Part shown: positions 1 to 10,600 of the stretch, in pieces | How the letters are laid out: each line of letters starts with the position of its first letter | How positions within the stretch are numbered: the first letter of the stretch is position 1 | Origin: Plakobranchus ocellatus | Taxonomy: Eukaryota > Mollusca > Gastropoda > Plakobranchidae | Direction: 5' to 3' | Length of the DNA: 21,797 nt | Assembly: GCA_019648995.1 (NCBI GenBank) | Contig: BLXT01002845.1 | Location: 1,062,434-1,084,230, forward strand | Position numbers and translations under genes: made by a program | Notes under the pieces: generated by a model | The model's database searches: none | What the model saw: the letters and a program-made list of their open reading frames with translations, nothing else | What the model was told of the DNA's origin: nothing

Positions 1-32
1 CCCCCCCCCCCCCAAAAAAAAAAAAAAAAAAA
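1..32. repeat. Homopolymer C13-A19 run
   Basis: Thirteen C followed by nineteen A open the window. In the DRC3 direction (minus) this reads T19-G13 and lies in the first intron. It is a low-complexity run whose exact length is unreliable. Confidence 0.9.
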
Positions 33-95
33 TCCTCAAAAGATATATATGACAGAGACTGAAAAAGTGATATTTGATAAACATTTGCAACTTAC

Positions 96-255
96 TTTTG
101 AAATCCAGTCTAAGAGAAAGCACATCAGAAAAATTTATTCCCTCCCTCTTGGCAATTTTTCCTGCCTCGTCTTTTGGCCCCTGTTCCTCAACTGCTTTCT
201 GCAGCATATCTTCGTCTATAACAGACGGCTCTACTGTATCATACAGACGACTCAT
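96..255 (-). CDS. DRC3: DRC3 (LRRC48) first coding exon, dynein regulatory complex subunit 3; partial
   Basis: The minus strand from ATG at 255 encodes 53 residues beginning MSRLYDTVEPSVIDEDMLQK and ending near LSLRLDFK, then a GTAAG donor at 95-91 after one base of the next codon (phase 1). This is close to the N-terminus I know for vertebrate DRC3/LRRC48 (MSRLYD..EP, DQGP..EAG..AK.EGI, FKDVLSLQLDF), just before the leucine-rich repeats start. DRC3 belongs to the nexin-dynein regulatory complex of 9+2 axonemes and helps control ciliary and flagellar beat. The rest of the gene lies to the left, outside the window. A possible acceptor (TTTTTCCAG, AG at 265-264) eight bases upstream of the ATG suggests an upstream non-coding exon. 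The plus-strand ORFs here are antisense shadows. Confidence 0.9.
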
Positions 256-740
256 TTTGGAAGCTGGAAAAACATTCATTAAAAAAAATGCACTACAGGC
301 AAATTTCTAAATAAAGAGGAAGAAGAAGAAAAAAAATAAAAACAGATAGAAAAAAAATACCCAACTATACTCTTAAATTTTTTCTTTTCCCTTTTTCTAA
401 GCTCAGCCTGCTTTCACGAGCAGACTGAGCTTATACATACTTCAAATTTATATTTTATAGATGATTTTCTGTACCATTCACACCTTAGATTTGGGTTTCA
501 CCAATAGAATAGATCTATATTTCTGGCACACTCTACTATCAATGAATCTAGATCGCAATCTCCATTCCTAGATTGAATCTGCGTAAGTATGTAAGTTTAC
601 AGCATATCCTGTTCTTAAATGACAAAATATGTGAATTCAATATAAAATGAACCAAAGAGGGACTTTTAAAATTGGTTTTACCTTTTAAATATCGTCGATT
701 TAAAAACTAAAATATATTCATCTCCTACATGTATATTATA
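256..740. other. Upstream of DRC3 coding start; no coding signal
   Basis: AT-rich DNA with A-tracts and a pyrimidine-rich stretch. It probably holds the DRC3 5' UTR intron. I see no protein-like reading frame. One clear hairpin (399-432) is listed separately. Confidence 0.5.
399..432 (-). other. Strong 14-bp stem-loop in the DRC3 leader region
   Basis: AAGCTCAG (399-406) pairs with CTGAGCTT (425-432) and CTGCT (408-412) with AGCAG (419-423), leaving a six-base loop. The single mismatched position is C/A on the plus strand, so a transcript in the DRC3 direction (minus) would have a G-U wobble there and a continuous 14-bp stem. It is GC-richer than its surroundings. The function is unknown. 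Confidence 0.55.
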
Positions 741-747
741 GGACGCC

Positions 748-788
748 GTTTCTAAGAAACATAAAACTTCCGGTTTGGGAACACGTCA
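748..788. promoter_or_regulatory. Candidate promoter motif cluster (X-box-like, ETS, CRE half-site)
   Basis: Within 41 bp lie GTTTCTAAGAAAC (748-760, a perfect 6-bp inverted repeat resembling an RFX X-box but deviating in each half-site), ACTTCCGG (766-773, an ETS/GABP core) and ACGTCA (783-788, a CRE half-site). RFX factors are known to drive ciliary genes, so a place about 500 bp upstream of the DRC3 start is suggestive. Motif matches alone are weak evidence, and the transcription start is not visible. Confidence 0.3.
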
Positions 789-854
789 TTTAAAAAGTTC
801 GCATTGTTTTGATAGCAGATAAAACGAAACTCGAAGCGCAAAAGTTAAATCAAA

Positions 855-1140
855 ACCTTGAGCCTGATAATATTGTAAAACTAAATCTAAAAAAATTAGA
901 TCTAGATTAGATTATTTTTTCAAAAGCTCGAGCTATGTAGAAATTAAACTAGATTTGTATTCCTTTCAAGACCGAATCAATTTTTTATAAAGATCCTAAC
1001 CTGTAACTAAGAAGAAGTCTGTAATACGTCTGCTTGAATAGATCTGAGATATCCGAGATAGATCTTAGATCTAGATCTAAGTTAAATTTAGATATCTATG
1101 TAGATTAGAATCTAGATCTAGGCGAGGGCTAAAAGTTTCT
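855..1140. repeat. AGATCT/TCTAGA-rich low-complexity block
   Basis: Dense, irregularly spaced copies of AGATCTAGA, TAGATCT and GATATC-like words, for example at 894-912, 1040-1085 and 1110-1127. There is no fixed period. It looks like diverged simple-sequence DNA. Similar words recur inside the second piggyBac-like remnant (20242-20292). Confidence 0.55.
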
Positions 1141-1181
1141 AGATTAGGAGTCCTAGCCCATGGCGCACACTTGGAAATAGG

Positions 1182-1189
1182 TATAAATA
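1182..1189 (+). promoter_or_regulatory. TATA-box-like TATAAATA
   Basis: TATAAATA followed by AG lies in slightly GC-richer sequence and could set a plus-strand start near 1210, perhaps for a PIGQ leader exon. The background is AT-rich and PIGQ is a housekeeping-type gene, so this may be chance. Confidence 0.2.
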
Positions 1190-1720
1190 GAGTGTGAATG
1201 TTAGGTTGGCATAGTTTGCTCACTGTTAAAAAAAAAAAAAAAAAGTTGAGTGTGTCAGAGAGGATTTGGGTGTTTTGTGGTGTGTTTTGAAAACAAGGCT
1301 ACTAAATCCATGATGTTGTTTGTTGTAGAAAACTATTAATACTGTACAGTTTTTGAATACTAAATAGGGAATTGTTTTACCTTTTTATTTGTTTTTATTT
1401 CAAAAGAATGTTTTAATTTTTATGTATACACATAAAATACAGAGAAAATGGCCTGTACAAAATTCAAGTCCTATATGTACACTGGCTCTCCCTAAGGGCA
1501 AAATCTTGCCTGCACTTTGCAGCATTGCCTTTCAATAACAATTCATACTTAATCCATTTTAGAGTTATATCTTATGAATCTGAAGGTTCATTTTTAATCC
1601 TACGCTAAGAAAAAGTGCATGTACTTCACCCAGTAACAGCGCAATGCTATCTTTGTTATTCTCAAAAAAGGCAAGGCTAGGACTATACTCAAGCCTGGGT
1701 CATTGATTTGTATCATTGGA
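1190..1720. other. Non-coding spacer, nothing recognised
   Basis: A poly-A run near 1229-1244 and AT-rich unique sequence. I found no exon-like frame on either strand. Confidence 0.4.
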
Positions 1721-1724
1721 TTAA

Positions 1725-2812
1725 CCATTAATGATCCACATCGCCCGCCATCGCCCATGACGCCCTTATACCTCATCGCCTGCTATCGCCCGCTATATAA
1801 CACTGCTAAAAAACTCGCTGGACCGAAAGTTCATGTACCAGATATTACCGCGCAATAGAGCTATATTGGAAGCCAAATAGATAGCCTTCCCAATACTTTT
1901 TTAATGAACGGAATCGGTCTACAAATGACCGAACTACGATTCTTTTTTAAGATAGCCTTTAGTTTCTTGCAAAGTTTGACGGTCCAAAGCCAAAACACTA
2001 ATGATGAAGGTACCCCAGTCGATGAATTCGACGACAATGCGGATGAAAGTGATATAGAATTAGATTGGGATGAGGAAGAAGAGATTGATGGGAATATTGA
2101 ATCATCAGATAAGCTTGATCCTGATCAGTCTAATGACGATAACGGCCTAGGTCTAGATCTAGGTGACGCAAATCTTTACCAATGAACTGATGAGCTAAAA
2201 CCTGTTGAAGTAGACCTTTTTACTGAACTTGTAGGCCCTAAAGCAGAAGATTTAGACCTTACCCATGAAAATCAACCCATTGACTTAGCAATTTATTCTT
2301 CATATCTAGTTGAAACACTTGCAACACAAACAAACCTATATGCCACGTAAAGACATGCAACGCAATTCAAGCCAGACACATTTTGAGACATAGACATATT
2401 TTTGCATCTGAACTTTATTTTTGGCATAGCTACTATCAGAAACTGTATTTGGATGTTGCTTGTGTAGTACACATTTGCTCAGTTCTATCATTCTCTCTGA
2501 ATTCAAATGGTAATAATGAATAAAGTTTTAAAAAATACATGAAAAATTGTTGAAAAACAGGTATTTTTTTTATTTTCCATTTCATGATTTTTTTTTCATG
2601 TTGACGTATTTATAAAATACCAACATATTTGGTATCACTTGAAAGCTTATCCATTTTCCTTTCATTTGCAAATTTTTTTCAAAACAATATGACAAAAGGC
2701 AAATTTTATATGAATTTTTTTGGTAAAACTAGTAGTATAAGAAATTAGAGTTATTCTCCTTACATTGGCACACAAATGATGTGTTTTGTTGAAGCTTCTG
2801 GTACATTAATGG
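1725..2812 (+). mobile_element. piggyBac-family DNA transposon remnant, 1088 bp, both ends present
   Basis: The left end CCATTAATG (1725-1733) follows TTAA (1721-1724). The right end CATTAATGG (2804-2812) precedes TTAA (2813-2816). This gives a 9-bp perfect terminal inverted repeat (11 of the first 13 bases match) and a TTAA target duplication, both hallmarks of piggyBac. ATCGCC motifs repeat just inside the left end (1740, 1750, 1775, 1785). The interior holds a broken transposase N-terminus. At 1.1 kb it is about half of a usual autonomous element, so the catalytic part is deleted. Confidence 0.85.
1904..2467 (+). pseudogene. Decayed piggyBac transposase, N-terminal part
   Basis: One frame runs from ATG 1904 through a very acidic region (DESDIELDWDEEEEIDG, about residues 46-62) to TGA at 2183. 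It continues in the same frame past that stop with protein-like sequence containing SSYLVETLATQTNLYAT, then TAA (2348), RHATQFKPDTF, TGA, DIDIFLHLNFIFGI and a final TAG (2466). The acidic N-terminus followed by LV..L..QTNLYA and a hydrophobic FGI segment matches the start of the DDE_Tnp_1_7 domain. Three in-frame stops, together with the absence of the aspartate-bearing catalytic part, show it is dead. An AATAAA at 2519-2524 could be its old poly(A) signal. Confidence 0.75.
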
Positions 2813-2984
2813 TTAAGTGTATCAATTAAACTGTGAAAGTCTCCTTCTTGCTTCACTGTTCATTGACATTACTTGACGGACGACATTTATGAAAGTGCAT
2901 CTACAAGACCAGATCAACATCCGGGCCAAATATAAAAGGGAGCAACCACGATAAGCAAAGAGACAAAGAGTAAATGATGACTAG

Positions 2985-3392
2985 TACAAAGAACTTTTAG
3001 CAATAGAGAAAAGAAAGCTTGAATACTTTGAAAAGAAGACAAGAAAAGATCCTGAAGATGATGATATTTTGTTCCTAAAATCTCTCTCGCCATATATTAA
3101 AATGATCCCTACCGAATTTAAATTGCATTTTAAAAGGCGGGTTCAAAATCTGGTAGCAGAGTTCGCCTTTGCCAAGACTGCAACTAACCTGCAACCTTCA
3201 TAGAGTAGTGTCTCATGCTATAACACAACATCAACAGTACGCTATCCAAGCCACCATACCAGCAGTGCATTCACTCTTGCACCTTAAACCTCTCCACAGA
3301 GTTATCAGTCAGACGATTCTGGGGTGGCCCAATCGAGTAAGGCTACAACTACTAAAATAACTCAAACATACAAATTGTTAACTTTCAGTTAA
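2985..3392 (+). pseudogene. MADF-BESS protein fragment, probably the accessory ORF of a PIF/Harbinger element
   Basis: The frame opening after TAG 2982 reads YKELLAIEKRKLEYFEKK and then DDDILFLKSLSPYIKMIP with a basic end (FKLHFKRRVQNLVAEF). This matches the BESS motif: acidic start, FL.SL.P..K.IP, then K..F+.+V..L. It continues through TAG (3201) and another stop into a Ser/Thr/Tyr/Gln-rich tail ending at TAA 3390-3392, as is common after BESS motifs. In-frame stops at 2982 and near 2959 separate it from upstream basic sequence. Harbinger elements carry a Myb/MADF-type DNA-binding protein beside the transposase, which fits the neighbour at 3602-3834. Confidence 0.65.
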
Positions 3393-3601
3393 GAATAAGT
3401 TTAAATTTAAACATTTAAGCAAAAGTATATGTTGTCATTAAACTTCAAGCAGAAATATGTCATAATATAATACTTTTTTGTAATCATCATCATCATCACA
3501 ATTTATAATTTTGAGATTTGATTAAAATTAAAACCAATCAGAAGTCTGCAGTATTGTGTAGTTTGTTTGTGTTTGATAAAAATAAGATGTCCTTAACTTA
3601 C

Positions 3602-3834
3602 CCAAGGGTTATCACAAGCCTTTCTTCAGGTAAACTAGCATCGTGCCAGTTGCACCATGTTTTGATTAGCCTTGGGCTGATTTTGTCTAATACATGATTG
3701 AATGTAGCAAGGCTCATTCTGTTTAATTCGTGAAATCTGTTAGGATGATTCCTCAGCTGCCTGGGGTGATGATGATATTCACCGATGTTTGTTCTCTCTT
3801 TATTGATTAATGTACATGATTCTTCTTTTTCATC
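3602..3834 (-). pseudogene. PIF/Harbinger transposase N-terminal exon remnant
   Basis: The minus-strand frame after TAA (3837-3835) reads DEKEESCTLINKERTNIGEY, then HHHPRQLRNHPNRFHELN, RMSLATFNHVLDKISPRL and SLPEERLVITLG, followed by a perfect GTAAGTT donor at 3601 (phase 2). Harbinger transposases have this layout: G(E/A)(Y/F) and an LR..D..RF segment, FRMS...FD.LL..I.P.L, then ISPEERL.VTL before the DDE domain. No DDE part follows leftward, so it is truncated. No initiating ATG is evident. It is convergent with the BESS fragment, and terminal repeats could not be found. Confidence 0.65.
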
Positions 3835-3852
3835 TTAACAACAATTCCGGCA

Positions 3853-4010
3853 AAATGCTATCCATTAAGAGTTTGTGTTCTAAAGATGATGCCATGTTGG
3901 TTGAAGCAACTAAACTAAACAAAGCGCTGGATTTTCCCGCATTCTCTATGTGTACATCACATAAATGGCGCCAGGCTGCTAATTCTACATGTAGTTTTTT
4001 TAGCGTGTGA
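3853..4010 (+). pseudogene. Possible CENP-B/Tigger-type HTH fragment (weak)
   Basis: From ATG 3853 the frame includes DDAMLVEATKLNKALDFPAF followed by SHKWRQ and stops at 4010. This resembles the second half of a CENP-B type helix-turn-helix (ML.EKA..FN..L....F.AS.GWL.+WKQR) of pogo/Tigger transposases. There is no supporting sequence on either side and the SNGW core is altered, so it may be chance. Confidence 0.3.
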
Positions 4011-4590
4011 ATCTTTCCCTATGAATGTACCCTAATGATGGCAAATTGTTTACAAAGGGATTTAGATTTTTCAATCTAGTTTATCTAAACAATGATTGTG
4101 TTTCGTTACAACACACAGCTTGAAGAGCAAAACATATATTTATTTCTTTATCAAAAAACCATGATTTATGGGACCATAATTTTCTGGGAGTTCCCATAAG
4201 TCATGATCTTATGTTTTCATGACTTCAAATTTAATCTTCAACCAAAATATGCCAGCAAAGTAACATTTCTTGATTTTTATGTTTATTCAACACATAACAA
4301 ACAATCAGACTCAAAATCAAACAAAAATAATAATTGAGTCTCATGTTAGGTTATTTTAAAACTTTACACTGACGTTTCAATCCTTACTATGAAGTCTGCC
4401 ATAATAAAGATATTGGCGTGATATTTTTTTCTTTTTGGTTTTGTTTTTATAAAAAAAAATGATTTACTCTTGACCCTTTTATTGATTAATTTGTACCTCA
4501 AAAGGCATAATAGTAATTAATGATATTTAAATTATTGGATTATTACCCTTCACCAATATTTTAAATGAGATAAATCTTTAATATTTCTGC
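4011..4590. other. Non-coding DNA upstream of the PIGQ coding exon
   Basis: AT-rich. It contains an imperfect hairpin at 4160-4205 (CATGATTTATGGGA against TCCCATAAGTCATG, one mismatch, 18-base loop). It is probably intron, since an acceptor follows at 4624. The PIGQ 5' non-coding exon was not located. Confidence 0.4.
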
Positions 4591-4624
4591 AGGTAAAATT
4601 CTTACCTTTTTTTTTTACTTGCAG

Positions 4625-4656
4625 CTCTAGATATTTAATAAAAGACAGCTTTAAGG
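4625..4656 (+). other. PIGQ: PIGQ 5' UTR part of the first coding exon
   Basis: A long T-tract plus ACTTGCAG ends at 4624, so transcription must begin in an upstream exon. The leader is only 32 bases in this exon and has no upstream ATG before the one at 4657. Confidence 0.6.
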
Positions 4657-7600
4657 ATGGATTCAGATCATCCATGGAATGTTCTTGTGCCTCAGCAAAT
4701 GTGGAGCAAACCATCTGGTTTCCTTTTAGGCTCTGTGGATTTTGATAAGGGTCTTGTGTACATAAGTGGTACGATCGGAATAGACCCCGATCTTCACAGC
4801 TTGAAGACAATTGGCTTTTGGCAAGGCACAGATCAAAATACAAACTTTTCCTCAGCAACGCCGGATATTAAACCGGGGACATGCTGGGTTTCACTGAAAT
4901 TAAAACATGATCAACTTTTTTGCTCACTTTCTGTCAAATACATGGCTTCAGAATCGTTGGTGTCAAAGCCTGTTGTGTGTATTACATTCATTCCATCAGA
5001 AATCATGACATCATTCATTTTGACTAGACCACATTTGGACCATGGAGATTATACTATGGAAAATGAAAGGGAAAATAAGTGCTGTTCCAAAAGTCAGATT
5101 GGCCAACAAACGGAGTGTCACAGAGCAACTTCTGTGTGTTTTGCAGATCATAACAAAACTAAATTGTTTCAGTCTAAAAGGCAGGATTTCGTTATCTCTC
5201 TGAAGCAGATGATGGAAAACTCATCTCAGCACAACCATACACTACCAGATGATGCTGAGCTATTTTATAATGTGCCTTCTAGAAAGAAGTCAAAGACCAC
5301 ACTTGGCTGTCCTCGGTTTCTTCTCTGGATTTTTTGTTTATTTGGAAATATTATTAAAACTGGGTAAGTTATGTGTGTCTTTGATTGAAGAGCTTGCCTG
5401 TTCCCTTCAGGTGTTCAGCTGCAGCAATTTTGGTTTTTAAGTCTGCAGTGACTTCTTGCTGTTAAAAATTTTTTTTTTTCTTTTTACCAAAACTATATTT
5501 TACTTAAAGTGATTCTGTTTAGTCATGCCAGGAATCTTCATAAGAACACCAGAAAGAGAGAGAGAGAGAGAGAGAGGGCAGGTAAAGCTGTCTATTACTA
5601 TTTGCTTACTCTTCTATTTGAATCAGTTTTTCTATTTTAGCTCATGGGGGAAAGGCCTGCAGAGATAAAAATGAAGACCAAAGATTTCTGAAAATGTGTT
5701 ATTATCTACGTCATCAATCTGAACTTCAGTTATTTCATGGGTGATGCTAAGCAAATTGCTTATCAGTATGAAGTTTAGATAGCATCAATTTTGTTTTTGT
5801 GAGTAAAGCTATTCTTCGTTACAAACATCTTTAGATTCAGTGATTTTCTTCATAGCACTTGTTATCTTTCTTTTCAGGTCACAAGGCATCAAAGTTTGCT
5901 GTACACCACTGCCCAGGATTTTACAAACTCCAAGCACATTCCAGTTTTTGCAAGCCAAAGGCCTTCTATACACGAAATGCTTCAGACTGGATAAAAGCAA
6001 AGATTTCAACATATTTTTGTGAGAAAACAATTTTTATTTCAGTTCATGTTATAGTCTTCTCTACTGCTTCACTTTTTTTTTGCCACTGTTGTTAGATTGA
6101 ATTGTGATACTGTGTATTTGAAATTATAAGAAGTGAAAACTTGTATGCAATAAGAAAGAGAATTCATAAAATAATGTTAGTTGTGAAAGCAGTTATTAGT
6201 TTTGAAGTTTTCGAGTATCTATGTTTATTTATTTATTTTTTAAATAACATGTGACATCAACAAACTATCAGTCTTTAGAGCTAAAACTTGACCAGCAGTG
6301 CCCTAGCTAAGCCTACTCAAGCAGAAGTGAGTTCACATGCCTTGTTGTCTTATCTGATTCTGATTGAACAGTGTTAGTCATGAATTTGCCTCTAATGTTA
6401 TGGATCTTCATAAATGACTCCAGTAAAAGTTTTCTCAAGTCTAAAAGAAAAAAAGTATATGCAACCAAGCACACATACACACAGAAACACAAATCATTTG
6501 TTTTAAAAAAAAATTGATTATGTTTTATAACTGGTTTTTTAAACTGAAAAGTTAAAGAAATAAGAACAAGAAAATTGAGATAGACTGAATATTCAACAGG
6601 GCAATCTCAATTATGAATAAAAACCACCATGCTTTGATATCAGTGATTCTACATTTTCTTCACGCTTGTTGCAGACTTTATAACTGTTACAGTCAGCAAC
6701 TTCTCGATTCCTGTCTCGGCTTGGCTGTGATAGGTTTGGTGTCTAACTACAACATTCATGACCTGGCTGGTACATTTGTTCTGGACTGGGCCGATGTAAG
6801 TAGCACAAGGTAGTAACAACCATCTCTGTTAAACTTATATTGATCAGACCTCTCCTCTCCCGATCCTAATAAACTTCCTCTCATAAATTATATTGTTTCA
6901 CATGATTAAACTCAGATGATAGTCACAACGACAGTAAGGCTAAAGGTAAAATGTATTGGTAGGGAGAAAACAGTCTTCAAAAAAGTTGTCAGCATGGATC
7001 CCTTGTATTTTAATATCCTCTTCACTCTCACAAAAAGAGTTTTATTTTATTTGAATTCGCCAAGTCTAATGAGTTGTGTTTGCTGAATGCCATAGATATA
7101 ACATGGTTGGATTTGAAGCTGTTTAAAACAATGGTAGGTATTGACATTTCATCCTAGCCTACTCATAATTCTTTTTGTTTGTGTGTGTGTGAGTGTTTCT
7201 TTATTTACAATTAGTGCATTAGTGCTACATTATGCAGGCTACTGATATTTTCTTAATTTTTTTTTTTCACACTGTTTATGATAAAATTTGTACTTCCTTA
7301 TGTTTCAGGATGTGGCAACCCAGTTATCTGACCTCGTCCAGTGGCTGATGGGTGCACCAGCGGGTCTCAAGCTCAATGCACAGTTGACCAATTTTTTAGG
7401 CCACTTCTTTATCTACCACATTTACCTCTGGACTGGTGAGGCAGACTATGCCATGTTAATCAAATTTGTGAATATCATTATCATTCTCTTAATCAAGTGC
7501 ATAGCTTGTAAATTTTGTCCTCTAAAATATCTCGATGCTTCATAGCAATCAGTGTTTTCTCACCTTTCCACTGCTTTATTACTGAATACGAGATTTCTCT

Positions 7601-10600
7601 TCGGCATCCTCTAGTTTTGCTCTCTTAATTATTAAGAGAAAAATTTTTATTTTTTTTTGTGTGCAAATGTAGCTGTGCAAACTTTACTCATAAAAGTAGG
7701 ACACAGGAGATCCATTTCAAAACCTTTCTCTTTTCAATTACAATACAAATATGCCTGTTATTTTATTCTAAGAAAAAAAAGACGTACATAAGGTCAGAAA
7801 ATGGTGTTTTAAGTTTAATTGTAGTGCAAAGGCACAGGTTTTTGTAATTTTCACTGGTGGCATTTTTAAAGTGCTATCTTTTCTTTTTATACTTCATTTT
7901 TATTCCTAAGTGTGTTTTTTTTTAAATTCATCGCTTATTGTATAATGTGCTACCATTGCCAGCCTACCTATCTCTGCTGCGCAGTGTGATGCCCTCAGTC
8001 TTGTGGTCTTGCTCTCTGGTTGGTGCGCTCGGTATCTCTGCTCAACTCTGCCTGCTCAGAGATCTCTTGTCGATGCTAACTCTACATATATACTGTTTCT
8101 ATGTCTATGCAGCAAAGTAAGATATGTGTACAGTGTCTTCAAGATAGAGGATTTTTTTTGTTTTTGTTTTCATGACCTAGTATAAGTCATTAATTAACTT
8201 TTTTGTTTCATAAGATTTCCATAGAAATAGGAAAAAAGTTTAGAGTACATAACAAAAATGGGTTCAGATTATCTTTATTATTATTTTCTTTTAATACAAA
8301 TTTTAAAAACCTCTACCGAACAGTTTTTTGTAAAAGATATTGAAACACTTAAGGGCTAATAATACATTACAGGCCAGAATTAATTAAGCCTTAGTTTTCT
8401 CATGCTGGTTCTCACATTTCAGGCTCTTTGAAACTTTTTGTAAAATTCAATGCCGTTCAAAATTAATAATTGCTGAAATGTTTAGTTTAGCAAAACTGCC
8501 ATCAAATCATCCCATTCCCACACCATGAACTTAGCCTCATTTTGCTTTGATTATTTTGTTTCTTCTTTCAATGTCATTTACGACCAGTAAACTTAAAAAA
8601 ACAAAAAAAGCCTTAATAATTCAATTGTTTTTTTTTCTTTCCCTTGCAGGATCTTCAGCTTACAAGTATACATGTTGGGCTCCCTGTGGCGGCTGTTCCG
8701 TGGCAAGAAGTGGAATGTTCTGCGTTCCAGGGTTGATTCCGCCATGTACAGCACAGATCAGCTGTTTGTTGGGACTCTGTTCTTTACATTTCTCCTCTTC
8801 CTGCTACCCACAACAGCCTTGTATTATGCTGTTTTCACTCTAGTCAGTCTTCTTTCCTTAAAAACACTTGCATGAAAAAATCTTTATTTTTACCTTACTG
8901 TGCCACCAGATCAGTATAGTTATGGGCTAATGTCATTTAACTTAATCTGGACTATTTTTATCTTTCAAAAATGCTTTTTTTGAACATTTTGCAGACTCAG
9001 AATAGTTTTGATTTAGTATATATTTTTGTTAAAGCCTTTTTGGTTTCACAAACTTTTTCGATATGAAGGCAGACTTTCTGTAATGAACTGATTTTTTTAG
9101 TTATAACAACAGCTAATGTGAAATGGGTTAAAATATAGAACACATGCCTGAATGCATTCATATTAAATTTAGCTGATATTAACAGAATAAAAACACCAAT
9201 GGCAAAAATTTGATCAGCAACTTTACTTTTACAAGCTGGGCTAGTCTGAGACTAATAAGAGAGCAAGTGACACTGCAAATGGAATATGAAAATAAATACT
9301 TAGACAGCCAAAATGGAAATAAATTGAATAAAGAATAGAAACTGAGAAGTAATAAAGGAAAAACATAAAGGTCCAATATGCTGTGAGTAACAGATCTCTT
9401 AACTTGAACTTAATTTATCATCAGATATGGATTTATTTAATTTCTTTTCTAACTTATAATACTGATCTGGATTTCCTCTGTGTTGTATAATTCAAATTTG
9501 TTTTCTTTTTTTGCAATTCAGTTGAGACTGGCAGTGTTGAGTGTCCAAGGTTGCCTGGCCTGTGTTTTGGATGTGATCATGACTGCTCCAGTTTTTACGC
9601 TCACCATGCGACTTTTCAGGCCAAAACTTGTGGCTGGTAAGTTTGCGCTGCAATGCAAATCCTTTTTTTCAATAATTTTGTATTTAAAAAAACTCCAAGC
9701 AGGTAAACCAATATTTTTTTAGGTGTTTTAGAAAAACTTTGAAGTTTTAAAATTATTTTATAACCGATTGATTTTATTTTCTTTTCTTCTTTCACCTTAT
9801 TTTTTTAATTATTTTAGAGGAAATGAAATGAATCACAGTTCAAATGCATTACAACCAATAATTTTGATATTTTGGAAAAGCTTTGAGGATTTTAAATTTT
9901 AATCACAGCTTAATTTTTATATTTTCTCTTCTTCTTTCATTTCATTTGTTTCTTTTTAGAAGAAAAAAAATTAATTAATCACAATTTAATGGAGTACACC
10001 CAATAATTTTGTTGATATTTAACAAAAGCTTTGAAAAAATTTTAATGTAATGAAAAATTAATTTCTTTTGTCTGATTTTTTTCTTGATTGAAGTAATGAA
10101 ATCAATGATTTTTTTTTTCTTGATTGAAATAATGAAATCAATGATTTTTTTTCTTGATTGAAGTAATGAAATCAATCAGACCAAGACAAACAAATCTACA
10201 GTTTTTAATGTTATTGTGTGAAATTTGATATTTTTGAAACATCTCATATTCTAGGTCTATATCAGCTTCTATTGAATCTTTGTCAATAATCTGTAACTCT
10301 CATGATGTGCATTTAGATAGATAGATACTAATGCTAAAAAGTTACATGTATTACACTATAATTTCCTCCCCATTTATTACTGAATATATGATAGTTTTTT
10401 TTTTTTTTTTAATCACGCTTTTAATAAAAACCATGAAGTGTTCCTCATATTCATTATGAAGGAATCATTTATCACAATTTCTTTTTCAAATTATCCTACA
10501 TTTAAGAAAATTCCAATATTATTTGGGATAATTCTTACAGCTCAAGTTCAGTTATGTATGACGGCTATGAGAATCTCTGTTGTCAGTGTGTANNNNNNNN

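Noticed and set aside
49..310. Two plus-strand ORFs of 77-78 codons
   Set aside because: They are antisense to the DRC3 first exon, which has clear family similarity and a splice donor on the minus strand.
4550..4858. Minus-strand 102-codon ORF
   Set aside because: It overlaps the start of the PIGQ coding exon in antisense and has no family features.
5535..5580. Alternative PIGQ exon ending in an (AG)n run
   Set aside because: Phase allows entry, but it would encode Arg-Glu repeats unlike the family. The exon at 5878-6018 fits both phases and the homology.
9179..9376. 65-codon minus ORF in PIGQ intron 6
   Set aside because: Phe/Leu/Ser-rich translation of AT-rich intron with no other support.
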